Below, piece after piece: positions 32,066-43,800 of a stretch of 64,000 bases of DNA. The stretch's first letter is position 1, and each line of letters starts with the position of its first letter. The DNA is from Corynespora cassiicola (Eukaryota; Ascomycota; Dothideomycetes; Pleosporales; Corynesporascaceae). The notes under the pieces are model-generated. The model was not told where the DNA came from. It worked only from the letters and a program-made list of their open reading frames with translations, and ran no database searches. The translations under genes and the position numbers were made by a program. The stretch covers positions 1,116,001 through 1,180,000 of the forward strand of contig JAEUWY010000016.1 of the NCBI GenBank assembly GCA_022059125.1, written 5' to 3'.

Positions 32066-34601
32066 TTGCTTCTGCCTCTTCCCTCGCCCTTCGCTGCAGG
32101 TACTCCGCCGCCGCCGCCGCCGCTCGCCATTGCTACCCTCCTGCCTGCGCCCGCCGCGGATTGGCTGCTGCCTCACCACCGAGATTGGTTTGTGCATGCC
32201 ACCGAGTCCCAATCTGGCTCCGCCGGCATCCTTCTGCCATGGCTGTCTCCCGACCGTGCGGCAGTCTGAATGAAACCCTCCGCGCTGCTGAGCCACCGCG
32301 GCCAATCCCTCTGTTCTACACCATCACGGCCGCTGCTGGCCCATCCTGCTCCCTCCCCCCGCACCCCAGATAGCGCCAGCGCCAGCGCCATTGCCATGCC
32401 ACGCCCACGCCCTCACCCTCGCTGCCCGCCACCGCTCTGGAAGGCCCGGTTGCGCCCTGTTTCTGTTTCACCCTACCGTATCTGCCAGCCTGCTTGCCCT
32501 CCCACCTGCCCGCCCGCCAGCCTGCCGCCCGCCAGCCTCTGACGGCTGCAGCAGCTACAGCACGTCAACCTGTCCGTCCATGCAGTCCCGCGGCTGTCGA
32601 CCCATCGCCGATGCGAGCCATCCGTGGAAATGCTCGGTCCGGCGCCGTGACGGCCCTCCTCGTTCGCTCGGCTCGTGTCGTCTGCGGCGCCGCGTACAGG
32701 AGCTGCGCTGCCTTGCATGTCGTGCGGCATGCTCTGTCGTGTCCATTCAGTAGGACCACCGCTGCGGCCTGAGATCGTGCAAACCCACCGCAGAATCTGA
32801 GTGGGGCGTGGTGTGGCACAGCATCAGCAGCACTCTCCCGTTGCCCCTCGGCGTAACAACTTCGTTTCTGAAGCGTTGATTCCCGTCGACGGTGAACACC
32901 CATGCATTACCCTTGGCGGGCTCGCGATATAGGTGGGTCCGTACGTGCCAGTGATCGGTGAATAATAACCTTTATACCTTTTTCTGAAGCGGGAATGGAT
33001 CCATGGCGGCCTGAACACCTCCGCGTCTCCCACTTCCAGCGCGCACAAAGAACTCGCCGAATTTCCATGGCTGCTGCTAGCTACGTGGATAGCTCCCAGA
33101 TAGAGGGGAACTAGTGTCATGGGCCGTGGCCAGCCCGGCCCTTTGTGCACTCAAACGTCGCAATGTTTGCCATTGATCTCGTGAACCCATGGTGGGAGCT
33201 TCGCGGCCGTCTGGCGGCTCGCTGTACTATCTCGTTTGCGCCTCACCGTTGCTGCTTCATGCCGGTTCATCCTTTCGGCCGGTTCTCACCTGTTTGCGAC
33301 TTGTTTTCTCGACCACACATCCACGGACTCGGATTCGCGCTGACACAATGTCCTAGGACTTCATCCAAGGCCCTGCCATTGAATACCGTCAGCTCACACC
33401 GCTCTGGGCCATCGGCCGTTGCACATCACTGCTATCCTAGAGACAAATTGCATGACCCATGACGCCGATGCCTCCAGGGCTTGTTCAAGCGGAAATGGCC
33501 TCGCGCGTCGGGCTCTCTCACGTCTGCATCTTTTCAAACCCTCCAGTCTGTAAGCGATTCTTAGCCGGCTGCATGACGATCGCAAGGTCTGGACGCTCGG
33601 TATTTGAATCAGCTCGGCTCCAACGCCTAGCAGGGGTCTCACGAGAGTATGAAAGATAGGGGGCAGTCTCGAGACATTTTCAATGGGCCGAGGGGCTGTG
33701 GTGTCGTCTCTCTGGAGATACCCGCATTCGGACTAGCGCTGACGTGCCTTTCACGTGATATGAAGTCCGGTCCACGAGATTTGCGTCCTAGCTGATCTCC
33801 TTTGAAGAGACCCACCAAGTGGCCAAGGTTCCACTTCGGCCGATGCGCTCTCGGATAATGGTTTATCGTTGGGCGTCGAGTCAATCCTTTGAAACTCCAT
33901 GTCCACGTGGAATTGCAGTGGCAGCTATCGACAATGGCAGAATAGAGGAGCAGGTTCGTCGTCCACCAGGTCGTTTCGGCGCTGGACCCGGATCACCATC
34001 GACGGCATGGTATTTCGTGCCTCTGAAGTCATATTTGCGACGGTTTTCGCCTGTTCCAGCCAGCTATCGTCGCAATCAAACGTACAGCAACTGGTGCTCG
34101 CCCACTGTACCTCCGTGCCCTTCCCCGTTTCAACTACGCGACTTCGGCGATCGCTAGCGTCCTATGATTCACATGTATTTTTGACTTGATGTTGTTGTCA
34201 CGGGCATGCACTTGTGGGATGTGAAGTTGAAACCACTACAGCAGACTCCACGGGGACTGGGCCGAACCCTGATGTAGCACCTATGTGAATTCATCAATGT
34301 TGCTCGAGTTTCTTCCATCGTTGGGAGGCAAGGATCCGTATCTGCTTCAAATCTCTGCCAGACGTTCGATCTTCATCACACTTACAAAACGGGTCCCCCG
34401 AGTTATCTCCTATACACTAACCTGAAAAGGACCATGCGCTATGCCGAGTTTTCCTTAGGGCGAAGGCCCTACCCGCTCACTAAAACTTGATGGCATCAAC
34501 CTTGTCGAAGCTTGAACATGGAATCCGAGCGAACTCCGTCAGAGCATCATATTTTCTGGACCCTTATCTCTTTGATTCAAATATTTTCACTCGCGGACTT
34601 G

Positions 34602-34609
34602 TATAAATA
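34602..34609 (+). promoter_or_regulatory. TATA box of the MFS gene
   Basis: TATAAATA lies 163 bp upstream of the MFS ATG, a usual distance for an inducible fungal promoter. Most other genes here lack such an element. Confidence 0.6.
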
Positions 34610-34771
34610 TGAGTGGGCTCCCGGGCCTCTGGTCTAATATCGGCCAGCAAGTCAGCCGTCTACAAGACTCCATCTTTAGCATCTTTGCAATAATTTCTAT
34701 TCTCGAATAAACCCATCCCATCAAAGACGCGTGAAGAACATCCACTACATATACCCTATTTTGTGCCCATC

Positions 34772-36504
34772 ATGGCCGCAGAGCACACATCCTTCCCGGA
34801 AAGGGATGATGCAGCTTCAGAACGAACACGAGTCGAGCCCGAACCGAAGTACCAATCTATTACAAGGCCTACGTCTGGGCCAGACTTTGACGGTGCGGAT
34901 ATTGTCAACCTTCCCACACGTACCTTGAGCCGCGATGCTGCCCTGGAGGAGTTCACCGAGGAGACAATTGACGGGCAAATCGTACGTGAGGTTCGATCAA
35001 GGGCAACGGGAAACCTAGAAAGATACGAGCTGGTCACTTGGAAAGTCAACGACCCGGAAAACCCAAAGAACTGGTCCAAGGCCTACAAGTGGTGGTGCAC
35101 CATGTGTGTTGCACTCACCTGCTTCGTAGTTGCATTCAACAGCTCTGTCATTACCGCCGACATTGAGGGTGTTGCCGAAGAGTTCAACGTCAGTGAAGAG
35201 GTTGCACTACTCAGCATTACCCTGTTTGTGGTTGGTTTTGGTATTGGGCCCATGGCTTTCGCCCCCTTAAGTGAAATCCTCGGACGCAGAATCATCTACG
35301 CGACCACCCTATTCCTAGCAGTTGTCTTCACCATTCCCGGCGCCGTCGCACAGAATATCGAGACGCTCTTGGTCACACGTGCTATCGCCGGTATCGCTTT
35401 CAGCGCACCAATGACGCTGGTCGGAGGCACCCTGGCAGACATGTGGAAAAACGAGGAGAGAGGTGTTCCCATGGCCGCGTTCAGTGCCGCGCCGTTCATT
35501 GGTCCCGCAGTGGGTCCCCTCGTCGGCGGTTTTCTTTCTGATGCGACCGGCTGGCGATGGCTGTACTGGATCCAGCTCATTCTGAGTTTTGTTGCGTGGG
35601 TTGCCATCTCCTTCACAGTCCCGGAAACCTACACACCCACACTGCTCGGACGAAGGGCAGCAAAGATGCGCAAGGAGACCGGAGATGACAAGTATGTCAC
35701 CGAGGAGGACCTTGATCTGCGGCCTCTCGGCCAGCGACTGCAACTCTTCCTTCTGCGACCTTTCCAGCTGCTGTTCCAGGAGCTTATCGTCTTCTTCATT
35801 TCCGTCTACATGAGTGTTCTCTATGGACTGCTCTACATGTTTTTCATCGCGTAAGTGCTCTGTCATCGGATTACGAGAAGCGTCAGCTAACCATCGACAG
35901 GTATCCAATCGTTTACCAGAAGGGCAAAGGCTGGAGTGCTGGTAGCACCGGACTCATGTTCATCCCGCTCATGATTGGGGTCCTCGCAAGTGCTGCGTGT
36001 GCCCCGCTGGTCAACAAGCATTATCTGTCACTTGTGAAGAAACACAACGGCAAGCCACCTGCGGAAGCGCGGCTGATACCCATGATGCTTTCGTGCTGGT
36101 TCATCCCAATTGGCATGTTCATCTTTGCATGGACCTCGTATCCAAGGCTCCACTGGTTTGGGCCTGCCATTGGAGGCTTCCCCGTCGGCTTCGGCTTCAT
36201 CTTCCTCTACAACTCAGCGAACAACTACCTGGTCGACAGCTATCAGCACCAGGCAGCCTCTGCCTTGGCAGCCAAAACCTTCCTCCGATCCTTCTGGGGA
36301 GCATCCGTCGTGCTGTTCACCAACCAAATGTATGACCGACTCGGCTACCAGTGGGCCAGCACGCTGCTGGCCTTCATCGGCCTGGCTTGCTGCGCGATCC
36401 CTTACGTCTTCTACTTCAAGGGGGCAGCCATTCGGAAGCACTCTCACTATGCCTATAGCCCGGACGAGGAAAACCAAGGAAACCTCGAGAAGCAGGCTGC
36501 TTGA
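34772..36504 (+). CDS. MFS transporter, DHA1 drug:H+ antiporter type
   Basis: Two exons (34772-35850, 35901-36504; 50-nt intron with GCTAAC branch) encode 560 residues. A cytosolic N-terminus of ~95 residues, ending [15 protein letters not shown], is the hallmark of the fungal DHA1 group. About twelve membrane spans follow. Visible motifs: the loop 2-3 motif [11 protein letters not shown], and motif C of antiporters, [15 protein letters not shown] long central loop (~80 residues) and a charged C-terminus match the FLU1/MDR1/TPO-like subfamily that exports drugs, polyamines or fungal metabolites by proton antiport at the plasma membrane. Substrate unknown. A Zn2Cys6 regulator follows 1.2 kb downstream on the same strand, a common but not decisive pairing. 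Confidence 0.9.
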
Positions 36505-37676
36505 GCTACTTCCTACTCGGGACCGCGCATGCTCACGCAAGCACTGCGTGCCCGGTGGCGTTCTTTAAGGTCGGGCCGTGAAAGATTTTTGCTGCACACC
36601 TGCAACCCGAATCACAATCTGACTCGGGCGAGGGCGCCATTGCCGATCGACTTCCTAATAATAAATCGGGCTGGGTGGTAGGCCCTGGTGGCCACACGTC
36701 GGAGATTCCGAGCGAGGGCAAGGACGGCAAGCACGCACACACACACATTCGCATTCGGGTATTTGGACAGGGCGGAGTTTTCGGCCCGGGAGAGGTCGGT
36801 TCTTTTGATGTTCAGCATGGGAGTGGCACAGGAGTTGTGGGAGAAATCTGTATGGTGGAGGCATGCTTCTCGGCGTGGCGTGTCATTCGCAACAAGGCAT
36901 TCCGAGAAGGTAGCATATTGCAGCAGCAGCGGCCGGCTTGGAGAGGGTCGAGATGGGCTGCAGAATATATTAATTTACCACATAGCACCATGTATCACTA
37001 CACTGCCTGCGTCCTTTTTGCATCTGCTGCTGCGTGCCTGGCAGGTTCGGCCTGGCCATCGATAGTCTTATGCATGTGAGGAGGGAAAGAAAAAAAAGAA
37101 TAAACCAGGCCGTGGGCATCCACTTTGACAGACGCGCGATGGCTTGGTACTGGCAATTTCTCTACCCTGGTTCCGCGTGCGGCGACAAGAGTCCCACAAA
37201 AAGCGTGTGCTGGACGACGGGAAGAAGTGGCCCCCACGACTGGCTCTTCGATGCTTTTCCATGTGCAGCCACCAGCCAGCGCCAGCTCCGGTATGCGCCT
37301 CCCGATGCAGCCTCGTCTCTACCCCGCCGAGGCTACGGAGGATTGACGGAGCAGACGCCAGACACGCCCAAGCCCTCGGCCAGAGGCGACAGGCGAGCCC
37401 ATCGCCTGGAGTCTTCGTACGACAGGGCCCGGATCTGATACCAAGGAGCGACGACGAGGAGCCATGGTCGCAAGCCGTGACTAGCAGAAACAGCCCGCAA
37501 GAGGATTAGTCAACCAAGGCAGCCACTCAGTGCCATTCTGCCTGCTATTCCCGCCGCCAATCCGATGCATCCCTGTCGGTGCAAGCCTGCCGGGTGGGGC
37601 TTGCGAACCACTTCTCCAAACCAACTCCATCGCCGACTCATCATCAACACCAATCCGCGTTTGGAACACTCTCACC
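36505..37676. other. MFS-regulator intergenic region
   Basis: These 1172 bp hold the MFS 3' end and the regulator's promoter. There is an (AC)n stretch near 36,738 and an A-rich run near 37,090. The ORFs inside show no conservation I can recognise. Confidence 0.5.
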
Positions 37677-40160
37677 ATGGACGAGGCCAAAGGCCAGCAG
37701 CCGTCGCCGGCGACAACCAATCCCTCGCAGGAGGTGCCGCCGCGATCCGACATTGACGAGATTCTGCGGCGTAAGAGGAAGGCACGCGAGTATAAGGTAC
37801 GCACTGCGCTATTTTGTCCAAGTGGAGCTGCGGGACAGGCTGGATGCGGCTTCGCAAGCAAGAGGAGGTCGTTTGTGGTGGAAAAGATGCGTTGCGAGCT
37901 CGCCATCTCGACGTCGGCAGCTCCAAGCAGTCTCGGCTGCGGCTCAGGGACCCCATGCGGATCCGGATGCGCTGTGGGATGCAGGCGCCCATCAACCCTC
38001 TGCTGTAAGCATCGTGCATGGCTTATGCTGATTGTGCGGCTCATCTAGGCGTGCTACCCGTGTCGACAGCGCAAGGTCAAATGCGACCAGTCCGTTCCCT
38101 GCAAAACATGTGTCGTCCGCGAGCACCCCGAGCTCTGTTCGTACCACCCGCCCTCCGAATCCCATCCACCCGCGAAGCGCATCAGCATGGGAATGGGCCA
38201 AAATGGAAACGACTTCTCCAATGGCCTGGTCCACATCCACGGCGGAACCGTGACGCTCCCCCGAGAGGTACGACTCGCCGGGCATGGGATGGAAGCGGTG
38301 CACTGACGAGCTCAGGATTGGGAGCGCATCTGCGCCAAACTGCAAACGGCGGAGAAGTCTTTGGCCGAATTGAAGAACTCGATTAGCAGCGTGTCTGAGG
38401 TTCCGCCAAGCAGCGCCCCCCCGAATGGCTACTCGCCCGCGACGGCGGGGGATACGCCTCTGGCTGCTGCTGCTCCCATCGACAGCGAGACGAGCCATAT
38501 CCGGACCCAAGGCATACACACGCGAAACGACTTTACCGGCCAGACGATCCACATCGGTCCGAGTTCCGTCCCCGCCCTCGTCATGGCCTTGGGCAGAGGC
38601 GACACACAATGGCCAGGCGTGCAGGATCTGCTGGGCAAGAAGAGTATGCTTCCGATCTTCGGGCTCGACAATGAGAGCGCGACGTATCCTTTTGTGGACC
38701 TCTGGGGGCTTCCGCACGGATCCATCTCGCGAGCGAACGAATTGGCGAACGCGCTACCGAACGATTCCGAATGTCTTAGCTTCTTCCGATGCTACAAAGA
38801 GACCTCCCACGTCGTGTATCCGGCCGTTGCAGACGTCGAAAGCATCGAATCCGATCTTCTACTCTTCCTGATCAACCGAGCGAGCTCCACTGGCGGGACT
38901 GGCGTCACAGACGAGACCATCTATGGGAAGGACTTCCACTGGATTGGGCTGCTGTTTGCGATATTAGCTTCAGGTTGCCAGTGTTCAACGTTGAACAGAA
39001 AAGAGCGGGAGTTGACTGCGCAGGTGTACATTTGCTGCAGTTTTGAGTGTCTGCGCTTCACTAACTTCCTGTCCCACGCAACTCTGGAGAACATCCAGAC
39101 GCTACTGATTCTTGGAAACGTCATATCGAACAATATGAATGCTGGTGTGGCTTGGAGCTTGATGGGCCTGACGGTGCGTCTCTCACAAACCCTAGGTCTG
39201 CACAGAATGTGTCCGCCTTCTACGCCCGTGCAGCAAAAGATCACCCGGAGCAAAGTGTGGTGGGCATTGTTGTGGCAAGACTCGCTACTCTCCATTTCCT
39301 ATGATCGAGCGTCGTCTACCACGACGATTGATCATACGGTGCCCCTCAGCCAGCACACGGCACCCGGAACGAGGACATACGTCGAGAGCATGTACCGCCT
39401 CTGCAAGGTCGGTCTCGACATTGTCCGGGAGCGCCAGCGGGCACAAAACTCCCACGACGCCCTCATACGAATCACCGAGCACCGCAACGAGCTCCAAGAG
39501 ATCATGGTCGACGCAGCAGACTACCTCAAAGACTCTCGAAGATGCCGATCCATGCGCGACCAGCTGGAGCATTGGGCACTCTATCTCCACATTTCTTACA
39601 TCACTTCGGAGCTGTGTCGGCCCGCAATCAGTCCAAGCACCGCAGGCCTGGACCTGTCCAAGACATTGCGCAAGACGTGCATCGACAGCCTCGCCAACAC
39701 GGTCGAAGCCTTCCTCGGCCTGCAAAACATGACGCCCTTTGCGACGCGCTCCTGGGCCTCGGTGCACCGCTCCCTCAGCTCCGCCCTCCTCCTCGCCATC
39801 CTCGGCGAGCAAAACCGCAACGAGCGCGCCCGCTCCCTGCTCTCCAACCTCATACAGGTCCTCGGCGAGTTCACGGCCAACATGGATCCCGCCGAGCTCT
39901 CGGCGCCCATCACGCGCTCCGTCGCGGCGTTGCAGCGTCTGCTCAGCATCTCGAATCCTAGTCGTGCCGGCAGGAAGACGAGTGAGGCGGGCTCGCAGTC
40001 TTCGCCTACCATGGCGACGTTTACGGCGGATGATCTGAACGGCGCGTTGAATTGGGATGATTCGGCCCTGACGCAGAGTCCGCTCGCGGGGCTGGATTTG
40101 GATTCTTCGCCGTATGCTCTTATGGAGTCGATTGTATGGGGGAATCAGAAGACGCCGTGA
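37677..40160 (+). CDS. Zn2Cys6 fungal-specific transcription factor
   Basis: Three exons (37677-37796, 38049-38267, 38316-40160) encode 727 residues. The binuclear zinc cluster spans the first residues after intron 1: CYPCRQRKVKC then CKTC and C after eight residues, giving C-x2-C-x6-C-x5-C-x2-C-x8-C. A basic linker and a short coiled region (RICAKLQTAEKSLAELKNSI) follow, which likely dimerises. From about residue 240 a fungal-specific transcription factor domain is seen (LLFAILASGCQCS, then VAWSLMGLTVRLSQTLGLHR, then KVWWALLWQDSLLSISYDR). Intron 1 (252 nt) is long for the window and splits the protein just before the zinc cluster. Targets are unknown; the upstream MFS gene is a candidate by proximity only. 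Confidence 0.9.
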
Positions 40161-41070
40161 TGGTGGCGGGGGTGGCAATAGAAAGGGGGAAAGAGAATTT
40201 GTAAGTGTGATGTGGGCGGGGTAGTTTGAAGCATGTTTGGAGACCATCACTTTCTTTCAGGTCAGATCTCCCGGCTTAGGATTGTGGTGCTAGGGCAAGG
40301 GAATTTGGGAGTTTTATGGCAAACTAAAAAATTATTGTATGGGTTGTGGGCGCAAAGTATGATACTAGGAGTCGAGATACCCTAATGATTTGGGAAGGAT
40401 GGAATTGACAAAATGAATGTTTTCAAACGGGGTTGGGTGCTCGTGGTGTTTTGATGGCCCTTGTGCTGCGTGCCAGCAATGTAGGTTCTTGGTGGATGCT
40501 GGTGTGAATTGGTGGTTTCCCGCTGGACAGCTCTTTGCGAAAGGAGGCGCAGTCTCTGGTACTGCGTCACCGAGTCTTCATCCTTTGCATTCATTGGCTT
40601 TGGACCTAGTCCTGGTTTTGACCCATGCCATTCCTCAGTCCAAGGCTGGCATGGAAATCCATTCCAGCGTCCATGCACGGAATCAGAAGAAGCAACATGT
40701 GATGAATCCGAACGATTGTATATCATATAGACAGCGAGCCCACAGCCCTCACAGCCATGCAACTCTACCAATATTTACAAGAAAGAATAAAGCTGGCGGC
40801 GGCCAATCCTCCTCCTCCAAGAAGAAAGCCCCTCCAAAAGCCCGAGAGTAAAGAAAGATGGCAACAATGTCTTCAACCAAGAGAAGAAGAAGAAAAAAAG
40901 GTCCAATCTGCAAAGTTTCATCCCGTCATAAACATCAAAAGGGTTTGTGGGGGGAAGATATTTACAAAGGGCCACTCCCCCGCAAATGGCCCCCGTTCCG
41001 CAACACTCAAAAAAACTCACGACAAAACGCAGACGTCCCGCCCTCCTGCCATGGCCTTTGCGTCCTCGCT
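40161..41070. other. Convergent 3' intergenic, regulator / GH81
   Basis: These 910 bp between two stop codons contain AT-rich 3' UTR sequence (e.g. CTAAAAAATTATTG near 40,325) and A/G-rich tracts near 40,890. Frames here that extend past 41,071 are antisense shadows of the GH81 gene. Confidence 0.55.
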
Positions 41071-43612
41071 CTACGTCGCCGCACCCATGAGTCCCGCGGT
41101 GTAGGCGAGGTACCACGTCCTACTCGCACCCCCATCGAGGTACGCGGCGTTGAAGTTTGGGTCGGCAAACCAGTTGTAGGCCGACTGGGCATCGATGAGG
41201 CCCAAGTTTCCGTAGAGGATGCTGCGCCAGCCGCCCTGCACGTCGGCGCGGCCGTTGCTAAAGTACTGGTCCCACTCCTCCTTCACAAAGGTGCGGGGCC
41301 GCGTGTACGCCGAGATGGGCGAGAGCGGGATCATGTGGATGCCCTGGATGTACTCGATGTTGGCGCCGAAGTAGGTCGTGTGGTCGACCTTGTTCTCGAA
41401 GAGGATGCCGGTTACTTTGTTGGGGAGGAAGCGCTCGGGCTGGACTTTGTTGTCCGAGGCGAGCAGGAAGTAGTTGCTGAAGCTGCGCGTCTGCACGGCG
41501 AGTTGGAGGTTTCCGCGGGCTTCCATGTTGGCGTCACCCGAGATGGCGCCCCACATCTTGATGGCGTAGGTGCTGAATGTGTCCTCGGAGGAGGACTCTT
41601 GGTCCTTGCCGTCGCCGGACTCGAAGAGGCCCTTGGCCCATGAGTGGCCGTTGTACCAGTCGAAGGCGCGCATGAAGGGGAAGTAGGGGTCTTCGCTGCT
41701 GGGATTGGAGAAGTCGCGGACGAGCATGTTGATCCAGGCGCGGTTGGAGCCTTGATCCATCCATGCGGGATCGAGGTAGCCGATGACGGCGGCAGTCCAG
41801 ACGAAGTAGCCATAGTGGAAGTGGTGGTCGTTGTACAGCGTGTTGCCAAAGTCTTGGCCCGTGTCGCCGTTGTTGTAGGTACCCGAGGAGACGACACCCT
41901 TCCAGACGGTGTCGTAAACGAGGGGAAGGGGTTGCTTGTTGTCAATGAAGACGGCAATAGCGGTCTTGAGCTTGTTGAGACCCGCAGCGGCAAGTCCAGA
42001 GTTCTGGCCCATCTCGTGTACGGTCCAGATGGCGCTGGCAAATTTGGCGAGGCCCTTTCCGGAGAAATACATGCTGTTCAGTCTGGTTTGGGTGTCAAAG
42101 TCTTCGGCAAGCTCGGAAGCACCAATATTGTTGATCTGTTGCCTGATGTTGGGAGAGATATTGGTGTTCTCTGAGCCGCTACCACCATTATCGCCATTGG
42201 CGATCCAGGGGCCGAAGCCAATGTTGGTCGGGAGGTTGCCCTCTTGCATGGTGATTTTGTCGGCGACAACAGCACGAGCAGTACCCTTGGTGGTGGTCAT
42301 GAGTGAGATGTCAGTGAGGGCACCGGATGTTGTGCCATCAAAGGCTTCGACGTGGTGAGGCAGAGCGAACATGAGAAGGGTCGTATCAGCGACGCCATCC
42401 TTGGTCCATTCGATGGAATAGCTTCCAGAGTTTCCGTCGACGCTTCCAGTGACGCTGGCTCCAGTTGCGTAAGCACCGGCAGAGCCATCGTAAGCTGCTT
42501 CGCCAGTAGAATTGGCAGGGTTCTTTGCTACCTGGATCATGCCGGTGAAGCCTGATGGGCCAGAGATTGTGGCAGTGTTGCTCAGTTCGAATGGAGGAGC
42601 TCCATAGGATGCCACCGGTGTGGCGTAGAGAAGCCATTGCGAGTTGTCCTCGAGTGTAATCCTATACTTGTAGGTGGCACCATTGAGCTGCTCGACAAAC
42701 TCGAGGGTACGGAAGAAGACGCCACTGTTGAGGATTGGCTTCGCAGAGTTGTAGAGGGCTGTAACAAAACCCATACCCTGAACCGTCGGGATAGTGATGA
42801 TGGGGTCCGAGTTACCGTTGGGAGCAAGATTGGCGTGAACGGAGAAAGCAGTCAGCTTCTCTGTAGACAGAACGGTATCGCTGCCAAGCTCTGCAGCGGA
42901 AAAGACGATGTGTTGCAATCCGACTGGTGCAATAAAGTACCTGGGAACATCACCCTCTCCCCAAGCGAACTGGTTCCTCTCGACATGCTGAACGGCCATA
43001 CCATAGGTGTTGCCAGTTCCCTTTGCCCACTGGAGGGAGTAAGGGTGGGTCCATACAGGTTGGTTCTGGTTTCCCAGGAACCAGTTGCCGTAAAACTTGT
43101 TTGTCTCAATCGGGACATCTCCGTCAACGATGTTGAGCTTCTTCACGATGTGATCGTTGCGGCTTGTGATCTGTTGTGGCGGAGCGTCGGTCGCCATGGG
43201 CTGGAAGATATTTCCTGCAGCTGCTGCACCTGGATTTGTCGGTCCTGGACTAAGTGAAGAGTTGAGTGGCTGTAGGGTGCCAGTGGGCTCGCTATCGACG
43301 GTGTATACGGGATCTCGTGTGAAAGCTTGAGATGGGAGGCCAGTATTGATTGACTGTTCGACACACATTAGTCAATCTAAAAAACCAAGGTATTTAGAAG
43401 GTACATACTCCTGTAAGAGATGGTGAAACAGTTGCAGTCGCAGACTGTATCTGGTCGGGGGTGGATGCATAGCTGGTAGTGACGTCGACATTGGTCGAGA
43501 ACGCAACCATCCGCTCCTCAATAGCTTCGGCTACCCTCAACTTTTCAGGAGTAGGAAGACCATTAATAGGCGCTAATTGGCACAAGGCCAGTAGGAAGGC
43601 TAACTTCCCCAT
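41071..43612 (-). CDS. Secreted GH81 endo-1,3-beta-glucanase
   Basis: Two exons (43612-43409, 43353-41071; 55-nt intron) encode 828 residues. The N-terminus MGKLAFLLALCQLAPINGLP is a signal peptide. The catalytic region is that of family GH81 (yeast Eng1/Eng2): NKFYGNWFLGNQNQPVWTHP at the N-terminal lobe, NDHHFHYGYF with the proposed catalytic Asp, and GKDQESSSEDTFSTYAIK with the Glu residues. These enzymes cut internal beta-1,3 links, in cell separation, wall remodelling or degradation of external glucan. The start was chosen for the signal peptide; an in-frame codon upstream (43,669) would bury it. No linker or carbohydrate-binding module is seen. Confidence 0.95.
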
Positions 43613-43792
43613 GTCCGAAGGGTGAATTGTGGACAGGCAGCAGTCAAAGAAGAGCAGACACTGCTTCACCTAGATACAACCAAGGAGGGAAACAAAGGTT
43701 GTTTGAGGTTGGTTGTAGAGGAATGTGGGTTGTGGACCCGGAGAATGGAGCGTGGACCTGGTGAAGAATGCCATGCTGTCTGGCAGCCGGTT

Positions 43793-43800
43793 CTTATATA
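43793..43800 (-). promoter_or_regulatory. TATA box of the GH81 gene
   Basis: TATATAAG on the minus strand, about 180 bp upstream of the GH81 ATG. It suggests a regulated promoter. Confidence 0.6.

Larger units (their letters stand above)
30246..34771. other. 4.5-kb gene-poor gap between the RRM gene and the MFS gene
   Basis: The first ~2.5 kb (to 32,750) is GC-rich and packed with TGCT, CTGC and GGTGCAGGC arrays; the open frames in it (e.g. 31,669-32,373) are low-complexity read-outs on both strands. From about 32,800 the composition becomes ordinary but no frame is recognisable. The last ~170 bp are the MFS promoter. Confidence 0.5.

Noticed and set aside
31669..32373. 234-codon ORF spanning the CTGC array
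   Set aside because: Overlapping frames on both strands are equally open because the CTGC array lacks stops; the products are simple repeats.
40858..41643. 261-codon + strand ORF
   Set aside because: Antisense shadow of the GH81 coding sequence.
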